A stretch of 45,025 nucleotides of DNA from Planctomycetota bacterium. Lineage in GTDB: Bacteria > Planctomycetota > Phycisphaerae > Phycisphaerales > SM1A02. The stretch lies in assembly GCA_016873255.1 (NCBI GenBank), contig VGXR01000015.1, positions 1 to 45,025 on the forward strand, given 5' to 3'. Every line of letters starts with the position of its first letter. Position 1 is the first letter of the stretch. Below are positions 39,197-45,025 of the stretch, piece after piece. Position numbers and translations under genes: made by a program. Under the pieces are notes generated by a model that saw only the letters and a program-made list of their open reading frames with translations, was not told where the DNA came from and did no database searches.

Positions 39197-40110
39197 GGCG
39201 CGCTCCCGGCGGCCGCAGGCGCGGGCAGCGGCCGCTCGTCGATTCGCCACCCGGCGATGGCACCGGCAGCGAGCGTGAGGAGCGCCCGCTGCGCGTCGTC
39301 GAGACCGGCGTTGAACGCCGCGCCGCGCAGGGTCACCACGGTGCGGCCGTTGGCACGCATTGCCTCGACGCCCGCGGGCACGAGCGTCTCCGCGTCGTAC
39401 CACACCGTCGCGGCGCGGAGGTCGCGTTTGGAGGTGCCGTCCTTCGGGCGGAGCGCAACGCCCACGAGCGGGCGGCCGAGCTTCGCGAACGACGGCGGCG
39501 GCGCATCCGCGGCAAGCTCGGCGTGGAAGCGCGCCTGCACGTCGGCGCGCCGCTGCCCGATGGGAAGCGGCACGGGCCCTTCGCCCGGCTTGAGCGGGTC
39601 GTAGCCCTCGCCCGCGCGCGCAAGCTGCCGGCGGATGAGCGTGCGCTGCGTGAAGTCGGCCTCGGTGAGCCAGCCGTCGGCGTAGAGGTAGCGGACCGGG
39701 CGCTCGTCCATGCGCCCGGCGCCGTCGATGAACTTCTCGAACACCGCCGCGAACCGGCGCGTGGCGGGCTTGCCCTCCTCCTGCACGAACACGAGCTGGC
39801 CGAGCCGCCGCTCGACGTCGCCGGTGACGTCGTCGAAGGTCTCGAGGCCGATGGAGGCACGGAAGTCGCGCAGCGTCGCGGCCTTCGCCTCGACGGCATC
39901 GAGCAGGGCGACGACCGTGGCGAAGCGGGCGGGCGCGGGCGGCGCTGGGGCGGGCGGGGCGACGGGCGCGGGCGCTTGCGGCGCGGTTGCGGCGGGCGTC
40001 GCGGGCAGCGCAGGCGCGGCCGCCGGCCCTTCCTGCGCGGCCGCGGTGCATGCAGCCACCACAAGCCCCACGCTCATCGCGCCCATGGCGCACCGCGGCG
40101 TCCGTTCCAT
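39193..40110 (-). CDS. LolA-like secreted protein
   Basis: This is a 305-residue protein. A signal peptide (MERTPRCAMGAMSVGLVVAACTAAAQ) and an alanine/proline-rich linker of about 40 residues precede a LolA/LppX-like half-barrel. Helix DAVEAKAATLRDFRASIGLE is followed by strands with GQLVFVQEEGKPATRRFAAVFEKFI, RPVRYLYADGWLTEADF and a late VWYDAETLVPAGVEAM. LolA carries lipoproteins across the periplasm; homologues fused to linkers are common in planctomycetes and their cargo is unclear. A cysteine in the signal region (AAC) could make it a lipoprotein. It is the first gene of the operon; TATCGT lies six bases before its ATG. Confidence 0.75.
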   Translation of the reverse strand: MERTPRCAMGAMSVGLVVAACTAAAQEGPAAAPALPATPAATAPQAPAPVAPPAPAPPAPARFATVVALLDAVEAKAATLRDFRASIGLETFDDVTGDVERRLGQLVFVQEEGKPATRRFAAVFEKFIDGAGRMDERPVRYLYADGWLTEADFTQRTLIRRQLARAGEGYDPLKPGEGPVPLPIGQRRADVQARFHAELAADAPPPSFAKLGRPLVGVALRPKDGTSKRDLRAATVWYDAETLVPAGVEAMRANGRTVVTLRGAAFNAGLDDAQRALLTLAAGAIAGWRIDERPLPAPAAAGSAP

Positions 40111-40116
40111 GCCCGA

Positions 40117-40122
40117 ACGATA
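40117..40122 (-). promoter_or_regulatory. -10 hexamer TATCGT for the LolA-like operon
   Basis: Minus-strand TATCGT ends 6 bases before the ATG at 40110, in the 22-base gap after the ribBA stop. Confidence 0.5.
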
Positions 40123-40132
40123 CGCGCGCCGG

Positions 40133-41332
40133 TCAGGCGCGGATCGGCACGTGCTCGACGATGTCGAGGCCGAAGCCGTGCAGGCCGGGCATCGGCTTCG
40201 GGTGGTTCGTCAGGATCCGCAGCCTCGAGAGGCCGAGGTCGTGGAGGATCCGGCCGCCCGTGCCGATGAGCCGCGCATCCATCGGTGCGCCGCCGAGCGG
40301 GTCCACGCGCGTCAGGTCCGGGGCGTTGACGTCGTCGGTCGCCGGGCGTCGGATCCGCGCGAGGCGGTCAGGCAGCTCGGTGCCCGCGCCCTCGGTGCGC
40401 AGGTAGACGAGAGCGCCCTGCCCGGCGCGCGCGATGGCTCGCAGGCTCGCGCGGACGAGCTCCTGGCCCGCGGGCTCGGAGCCGGTCCAGCGCACGCCGA
40501 AGACGTCGGCAAGCAGCTCGCGGCGCTGCATGCGCACCAGGACGGGCTCGAGGTGCGGCTTCGGCTGGCCGCGCGCGTCGAGGTCGCCGATGCCGCCGAG
40601 GCAGAGCGCCACGTGCGGCAGCGCGTCGAGGTCGCTCTCCCACGCGAACAGGCGGAACTGCCCCTCGGGGGTCTCGACCACGCTGCCCGACGCGGGATCG
40701 ATGCGGCGCACGGTGCGTTCGTGGGCCAGGCGGTGGCGGATCACCTGCTCCACGCTGCACATCCGCAGGCCGTGTTCCTGGCAGATGCGCTCGAGGTCGG
40801 GCACGCGCGCCATCTCGCCGTCCTCGCGCACAACCTCGATGATGACGGCCGCGGGGCGCAGGCCCGCGAGGCGGCAGAGGTCCACGCTGCCCTCGGTCTG
40901 CCCCGTGCGCACCAGCACGCCGCCGTCGCGCGCGCGCAGCGGGTTGATGTGGCCCGGGCGCACGAAGTCGTCGGCGCGGATCGCCGGGTCGATCAGCATC
41001 TGGATGGTGCGGGCGCGGTCGCGCGCGCTGATCCCGGTGCCCACGCCGTGGCGCGGGTGACCGTCCACGCTGACGGTGAACGGCGTGCCGCGCACGCTGG
41101 TGTTGCTCGTGGTCTGCGGGTGGAGGTCCAGCCGGTCGCACGTGGCGCCGTCGAGGCTGACGCACAGGTAGCCGCCGCCCACGCGCGTCAGGAAGTTCAC
41201 CATCTCGGGCGTGACGAACTCCGCGGCCACAACGAAATCGCCCTCGTTCTCGCGGTTCTCGTCGTCCACGAGGACGATCGCCTTGCCGGCGCGGAGGTCG
41301 GAGAGGATGTCGGTGATCTCGCTGAGCGGCAT
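40133..41332 (-). CDS. ribBA: 3,4-dihydroxy-2-butanone-4-phosphate synthase with degraded GTP cyclohydrolase II domain
   Basis: This is a 399-residue protein. Residues 1-205 are DHBP synthase (ribulose 5-phosphate to the riboflavin four-carbon unit): VDDENRENEGDF, GISARDRARTIQ and RPGHINPLRARDGGVLVRTG are intact, but the metal-ligand histidine (H153 in E. coli RibB) is Q145 here (TGQTEG). The C-terminal half has the GTP cyclohydrolase II outline (GALVYLRTEG, GTGGRILHDLGLSRLRILTNHPK) but lacks the zinc-binding CDCG cysteines and the EGRGIGL loop (here EGAGTEL), so GTP cyclohydrolase activity is unlikely. Such dead halves occur in other bacteria. The start is ATG 41332; 41365 is possible. Confidence 0.9.
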   Translation of the reverse strand: MPLSEITDILSDLRAGKAIVLVDDENRENEGDFVVAAEFVTPEMVNFLTRVGGGYLCVSLDGATCDRLDLHPQTTSNTSVRGTPFTVSVDGHPRHGVGTGISARDRARTIQMLIDPAIRADDFVRPGHINPLRARDGGVLVRTGQTEGSVDLCRLAGLRPAAVIIEVVREDGEMARVPDLERICQEHGLRMCSVEQVIRHRLAHERTVRRIDPASGSVVETPEGQFRLFAWESDLDALPHVALCLGGIGDLDARGQPKPHLEPVLVRMQRRELLADVFGVRWTGSEPAGQELVRASLRAIARAGQGALVYLRTEGAGTELPDRLARIRRPATDDVNAPDLTRVDPLGGAPMDARLIGTGGRILHDLGLSRLRILTNHPKPMPGLHGFGLDIVEHVPIRA

Positions 41333-41343
41333 GGGAAGGGGAA

Positions 41344-41349
41344 AGGGTA
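41344..41349 (-). promoter_or_regulatory. Possible ribBA -10 hexamer TACCCT
   Basis: Minus-strand TACCCT lies 11 bases before the ATG at 41332, slightly further than the leaderless spacing seen elsewhere. No FMN riboswitch is visible. Confidence 0.35.
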
Positions 41350-41377
41350 GGCGAGGCGGCGGCATGGCGGATGCGCC

Positions 41378-41383
41378 TACGAT
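41378..41383 (+). promoter_or_regulatory. -10 hexamer TACGAT for the M42/M28-type aminopeptidase gene
   Basis: TACGAT ends 9 bases before the ATG at 41393. Confidence 0.45.
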
Positions 41384-41392
41384 CCCGGCCCC

Positions 41393-42532
41393 ATGATCGA
41401 CCCCACCCCCGAGGTCCGCGCCGCCCGCGAGGCGGTGCTGCTCGAGCTGACGCAGCTGCCCACGGCCGCCGGCCTCGAGGGCCGCGTGATGGCCTACGTC
41501 GACCGCTGGCTCGCCGCGCGAGCGGACGCGGTCGAGGTGCGCCGCGACGACGCGGGGAACTACCTCGTCACCCAGCGCGCGCACGACGGGCGCACGCCGC
41601 TGATGCTCGCGACCGCGCACCTCGACCATCCCGCGTTCGTGGTGACCGGCGTCGAGGGCGGCACGCTCCACGCGGAGTTCCGCGGCGGCGTCAACGACCC
41701 GTACTTCACGGGAGCGGAGCTCGAGGTGATCGGGCCGGACGACGAGCGCGCCTTCGCGACGATCGCGTCGCTCGATGCCGAGGCGAAGCCCTTCAAGCGC
41801 GTCACGGCCACGCTCGCGGCGCCGGCTCCGTGGGCGAAGGGCTGCATCGCGCGGTGGAGGTTCCCCCGCGCCGAGATCGTCGACGGCTGCATCCACACGG
41901 ACGCATGCGACGACCTCGCCGCGGCCGCGGCCGCGCTGTGCGCGTTCGGCGAGATGCTCGGCGACCCGGCGTGCACGCACGTGGGCCTGCTCTTCACCGT
42001 GGCCGAGGAGGTCGGGTTCGTCGGCACCATCCACGCCGCGCGCAACGCGTGGGTTCCCAGGGACGCACGGCTCCTGTGCCTGGAGAACTCGCGCAGCTTC
42101 CCGCACGACTCGCCGATCGGCGGCGGCGCGATCCTGCGCGTCGGCGACCGGATCAGCGTCTTCACGCCCGAGCTCACCAACCACCTCGCGCACCTCTTCA
42201 GCGCCGAGGCGAAGCGCAACCCGGCGTTCCGGTGGCAGCGCAAGCTGATGCCCGGCGGCGGCTGCGAGGCGAGCGCGTTCGCGTGCTACGGCTACGCGAG
42301 CACGTGCATCTGCCTGCCCCTCGGCAACTACCACAACATGCAGGACATCGCGGGCGTCGACGCGGGCGCGCGCCCCGCGCTGGTGGGCCGCGAGTTCGTC
42401 AGCGTGGCCGACTTCCACTCGATGGTCGCCATGCTGCACCTGGCCGCGCAGGGCATCGACCGCCCGCTGCCCGAGACCACCGCGCAGCTCATGGAGCGCC
42501 TCTACGCGGAGCGCTCCTTCGTGCTTCGCTGA
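41393..42532 (+). CDS. M42/M28-type dinuclear zinc aminopeptidase
   Basis: This 379-residue cytoplasmic peptidase of clan MH has its metal and catalytic residues in the expected order: H76 in TAHLDHPAFVV, the bridging D170 in HTDACDDLAAAAA, the catalytic/metal pair E205-E206 in TVAEEVGFVGT, and H314 in NYHNMQDI. Homologous families (M42 glutamyl aminopeptidase, PepT-like M20) share this layout; the DDLAAAAA and AEEVGFxG context fits M42 best. There is no signal peptide, so it probably acts on cytoplasmic peptides. It diverges from ribBA, with 60 bases between the start codons. Confidence 0.85.
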   Translation: MIDPTPEVRAAREAVLLELTQLPTAAGLEGRVMAYVDRWLAARADAVEVRRDDAGNYLVTQRAHDGRTPLMLATAHLDHPAFVVTGVEGGTLHAEFRGGVNDPYFTGAELEVIGPDDERAFATIASLDAEAKPFKRVTATLAAPAPWAKGCIARWRFPRAEIVDGCIHTDACDDLAAAAAALCAFGEMLGDPACTHVGLLFTVAEEVGFVGTIHAARNAWVPRDARLLCLENSRSFPHDSPIGGGAILRVGDRISVFTPELTNHLAHLFSAEAKRNPAFRWQRKLMPGGGCEASAFACYGYASTCICLPLGNYHNMQDIAGVDAGARPALVGREFVSVADFHSMVAMLHLAAQGIDRPLPETTAQLMERLYAERSFVLR

Positions 42533-42561
42533 ATCCGTTCCTGGTTAGTTTGGCACCGATT

Positions 42562-42579
42562 GACTTCTCCCGAGAAACC
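42562..42579. terminator. Hairpin with shared TTCTC/GAGAA core between convergent genes
   Basis: The sequence gacttctcccgagaaacc forms a TTCTC/GAGAA stem in the 81-base gap between the aminopeptidase gene and the sigma gene (convergent). It is the reverse complement of the core of the hairpin at 9520-9537. No long T-run follows on either strand, so termination is possible but not certain. Confidence 0.4.
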
Positions 42580-42613
42580 GGGGCGGACGAACTGCGCCCA
42601 CGGGCAACGGGCC

Positions 42614-43204
42614 TCAGCCGACGTTGCCGCGGTCCTTCAGGTGCTTGGCGATGAACGCCTTCGCAAAGCGCCAGTCCCTCTCGGCACCCGTGTCGGTGAG
42701 GCCGACGATCGGGGCGATGGTGGCGATGGGCAGCGAGCCGAAGATCTTGAGCTCGGCAACGCGCGCGGAGCGGTCATCGACCTCCGACAGCGCCTCGAGC
42801 GCGTTCTCGAGCGCGAGCGCGAGTTCCGGGGATGCGCCCTCGAGGTTGGGAAGCTCCGGCTCCGGCGGCGCGCCGCCGGGCGGCACCTTGCCGGCCTTGC
42901 GCTCGGCGGAGAGGTGCGCGGCGCGCTCCTTCTCGGCGAGGCGCTTCTTGGCGCGCTCCGCGAACACCTGGCGCAGGATGACCGAGGCCGTCGCCTTGAA
43001 GTCGTCCTCGTCCTTGAACTGTTCGGGGCGATGGTTGGCCAGGCGCACGAAGGCCTCGCTCACGATCACCGTCGGCTGCAGCGTCACGTCCGGCGGGTTC
43101 GTCTTCATGTAGAGCGTGCTGAGGAGCCGCAGCTCACCCATGATCTCGTTGAAGAGCTCGGCCACGGACAGGTCGTCGCCGGTCAGTTCGTCCATCTCGC
43201 CCAT
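42614..43204 (-). CDS. ECF-like sigma-70 factor (planctomycete Sigma70_ECF type)
   Basis: This 196-residue member of the ECF-like sigma family is abundant in planctomycetes. The N-terminal part (LSVAELFNEIMGELRLLSTLYM, VIVSEAFVRLANHRPEQFKD, ATASVILRQVFAERAKKRLAEKERA) corresponds to region 2 with its basic helix. The C-terminal part (LENALEALSEVDDRSARVAELKIFG, IVGLTDTGAERDWRFAKAFIAKHL) is the region 4 helix-turn-helix. The ATG at 43204 has TACGAT seven bases upstream, back to back with the argS promoter. No partner kinase or anti-sigma gene is adjacent. Its target genes are unknown. Confidence 0.9.
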   Translation of the reverse strand: MGEMDELTGDDLSVAELFNEIMGELRLLSTLYMKTNPPDVTLQPTVIVSEAFVRLANHRPEQFKDEDDFKATASVILRQVFAERAKKRLAEKERAAHLSAERKAGKVPPGGAPPEPELPNLEGASPELALALENALEALSEVDDRSARVAELKIFGSLPIATIAPIVGLTDTGAERDWRFAKAFIAKHLKDRGNVG

Positions 43205-43211
43205 GCGCGCA

Positions 43212-43217
43212 ATCGTA
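43212..43217 (-). promoter_or_regulatory. -10 hexamer TACGAT for the ECF-like sigma gene
   Basis: Minus-strand TACGAT ends 7 bases before the ATG at 43204. Confidence 0.55.
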
Positions 43218-43236
43218 CCCCACGCGCACGCTGCCC

Positions 43237-43242
43237 TATCCT
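43237..43242 (+). promoter_or_regulatory. -10 hexamer TATCCT for argS
   Basis: TATCCT ends 7 bases before the ATG at 43250; 19 bases separate it from the divergent sigma-gene hexamer. Confidence 0.55.
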
Positions 43243-43249
43243 GCGCGGA

Positions 43250-45025
43250 ATGCCCGCCGCCGAAGCCCGCCGCGCACCCTCCGCCGACCCCGCAGCCCGC
43301 CTCGACGCGGCGCTGCGCGCGGCGATCGCCGCGGCCACCGGCTTGCCCGAGGCCGACTGCGACCCGCAGATCCGCCCGGGCGGCAACCCGCAGTTCGGCG
43401 ACTTCCAGGCGAACTTCGCGATGGCGCTCGCCAAGCGCCTCGGCACCAACCCGCGGCAGCTGGCGACCGACGTGCTGGCACGCGCGGACCTCGCCGCGAT
43501 CGCCGACAAGGCCGAGGTGGCCGGGCCCGGCTTCGTGAACATCCTGCTTTCGGGCGCCGCGCTCGCGGCCGCGCTCGACGCCTTCGACGGGCCCGCGCTC
43601 GGGATCGAGCCTGCCACCGACCGCCACGCCGTCACCATTGACCTCTGCGGCGTCAACGTCGCCAAGCAGATGCACGTCGGTCACCTGCGGGCGACCATCA
43701 TCGGCGACACCATCGCGCGCGTGCACGAGCGCCTCGGCCGCAAGGTCTGGCGCGAGAACCACCTCGGCGACTGGGGCCTGCCCATCGCGATGACGCTCGC
43801 CGCGCTGCGCCGCGCCGGCGCCGACCTCGCGCGCATCACGCTCGAGGACCTCAACCGCGCCTACCGCGCCGCGCAGCTCGAGGGACGCGACGACCACGCC
43901 GGCATGACGGCCGCCAGGGCCACGCATGCCGGCCCGCACCGCATCACCGAGCTCGAGGCGCAGAACGCGGGCGCGGCGCTCGCGCAGGAGGATGCGCGCG
44001 CAACGCTGGTGCGTTTGCAGTCGGGCGACGCGCAGCTCGTGGCCGACTGGCAGCGCATCATCGACTGCACCATGCGGGAGGTGTTCGAGACCGCGGACAC
44101 GCTGGGCGTGCACCTCACCGATGCGCACAGCCGCGGCGAGAGCTTCTTCCGCGAGCGGCTCGGGCCCACCGTGGAGGCGTTCGTGAAGGCCGGCCTCGGC
44201 ACCGAGGACGACGGTGCCATCGTGGTCCGCTACGGCGACCGCGAGCGGCCGATGCTGATCCGCAAGCGCGACGGCGGGTTCCTCTACGCCACCACCGACC
44301 TCGCCGCGTGCCGGTTCCGCGTGCAGGACCTCGGCAGCGACCGCGTGGTCTACGTGGTCGACGCGCGCCAGCGCGACCACTTCAAGGACGTGTTCGACGC
44401 GGTGCGCATGATCGGCTGGCACAGGCTCCCGGACGGCACCGAGGCCGAGCTCGTGCACGTGCCCTTCGGCAGCGTGCTCGGCCCCGACCGCAAGCCGCTC
44501 AAGACGCGCAGCGGCGAGAACTTCACGCTGAAGGCGCTCCTCGACGAGGCCATCGAGCGCGGCACGCGCGAGGTGCGCGAGCGCAGCGCCGACCCGAACG
44601 CGCCCACCGCGGGCATGTCCGGCGCCGAGCTCGCCGCGATCGGACGCGCCGTGGGCATCGCGGCAGTGAAGTACGCCGACCTCGGCTCCGACGTCACGCG
44701 CGACTACGTGTTCGACCTCGACCGCATGGTGAGCTTCGAGGGCGACACGGGCCCGTACCTGCAGTACGCGCACGCGCGCATGGCCGGCATCCTCGGCAAG
44801 GCGCTCGACGCCGCCGCGCACGGCACCGCGCGCCCCGCGATCGACGTGCGCGAGCCCGCCGAGCGGCAGCTTGCGCTGGCGCTCCTCCGCTACCCGCAGG
44901 TGGTGCGCGACGTGGCGCAGCACCTCGACCCGAGCCGCCTCTGCGCGTACCTGCACCTGCTGGCCACCACGTTCAACGGCTTCTACCAGCAGTGCCCGGT
45001 GCTCCGCTGCGAGGGTGCGGCCATG
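43250..45025 (+). CDS. argS: Arginyl-tRNA synthetase (3' partial)
   Basis: This class I synthetase charges tRNA-Arg with arginine; cytoplasmic and essential. The 592 residues in the window run off its end without a stop, and most of the protein is present. The N-terminal tRNA-binding domain (about 1-110, GNPQFGDFQANFAMALAKRLG) is followed by the HIGH signature as HVGH at 142-145 in NVAKQMHVGHLRATIIGD. RENHLGDWG and YATTDLAA follow, and GSVLGPDRKPLKTRSG is the KMSKS-equivalent loop. The anticodon-binding helices begin near ALALLRYPQVV, and the window stops in FNGFYQQCPVL. TATCCT seven bases before the ATG suggests leaderless expression. Confidence 0.95.
   Translation, partial: MPAAEARRAPSADPAARLDAALRAAIAAATGLPEADCDPQIRPGGNPQFGDFQANFAMALAKRLGTNPRQLATDVLARADLAAIADKAEVAGPGFVNILLSGAALAAALDAFDGPALGIEPATDRHAVTIDLCGVNVAKQMHVGHLRATIIGDTIARVHERLGRKVWRENHLGDWGLPIAMTLAALRRAGADLARITLEDLNRAYRAAQLEGRDDHAGMTAARATHAGPHRITELEAQNAGAALAQEDARATLVRLQSGDAQLVADWQRIIDCTMREVFETADTLGVHLTDAHSRGESFFRERLGPTVEAFVKAGLGTEDDGAIVVRYGDRERPMLIRKRDGGFLYATTDLAACRFRVQDLGSDRVVYVVDARQRDHFKDVFDAVRMIGWHRLPDGTEAELVHVPFGSVLGPDRKPLKTRSGENFTLKALLDEAIERGTREVRERSADPNAPTAGMSGAELAAIGRAVGIAAVKYADLGSDVTRDYVFDLDRMVSFEGDTGPYLQYAHARMAGILGKALDAAAHGTARPAIDVREPAERQLALALLRYPQVVRDVAQHLDPSRLCAYLHLLATTFNGFYQQCPVLRCEGAAM

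Noticed and set aside
34256-39604. A 1782-codon open frame on the plus strand
   Set aside because: It lies antisense to the dockerin/propeller protein and the protease, with arginine/histidine/glycine-rich nonsense typical of GC-rich shadow frames. The minus-strand genes have clear domains.

Overview
The window is GC-rich, densely packed bacterial chromosome with genes on both strands. It most resembles a planctomycete of the Phycisphaerae/Phycisphaerales type. The basis is inference from protein features: three secreted proteins end in paired dockerin-like calcium loops of the form DLNGDGxVNGFDLGLLL.AWG, two end in a PEP-CTERM-like tail (PAPG, hydrophobic stretch, RRRR), and one carries the WD..C/CC cysteine-rich repeats common in that group. 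No rRNA, tRNA, CRISPR array, insertion sequence or phage gene was seen.

Layout. 1-923: 3' part of a secreted Asp-box repeat protein, followed by a strong terminator and about 540 bases without a gene. 1548-6666: succinate-semialdehyde dehydrogenase (gabD), mscL, a methyl-accepting-type receptor and class II fumarase. 6756-10434: a secreted GH57-like protein with a dockerin-like tail and a PEP-CTERM-like protein. 10460-13741 (minus): exported glutathione peroxidase, a secreted protein of unknown function and folP, tightly spaced. 13847-14425: a sigma-70 region-4 protein with a start-codon-rich 15-bp repeat. 14415-17255 (minus): fused aroD-aroE and aroC. 17291-18812: an unknown protein and phenylalanine hydroxylase. 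18842-24671: a complete RND efflux operon in the order outer-membrane factor, adaptor, pump. 24690-28406: Xaa-Pro aminopeptidase, an ECF sigma factor, a small beta-rich protein and a TPR protein whose 3' part is replaced, out of frame, by the C-terminal half of a UgtP/MGDG-synthase-like glycosyltransferase; a 20-bp repeat follows. 28473-33131: thiC, a double Lrp/AsnC regulator, a DinB-like protein and a serine/threonine dehydratase. 33138-40110 (minus): two dockerin-tagged secreted proteins, a TPR metalloprotease and a LolA-like protein. 40133-45025: ribBA with a degraded GTP cyclohydrolase II half, an M42/M28-type aminopeptidase, an ECF-like sigma factor and argS (cut by the window end).

The genes are mainly core metabolism (shikimate pathway, pterin/folate, thiamin, riboflavin, TCA) mixed with lineage-typical exported proteins and three sigma-type regulators. 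The most striking general signal is a TANNNT hexamer lying 6-9 bases before the start codon of 13 separate genes on both strands. It is best explained as a -10 element driving leaderless mRNAs. fumC and thiC instead have the hexamer 24 bases upstream with a Shine-Dalgarno site between. The best candidate for an unusual system is the sigma factor / small protein / TPR operon at 25915-27730. It looks like the regulatory part of a sigma-TPR-CHAT type cassette whose effector end is lost at a chimeric junction.
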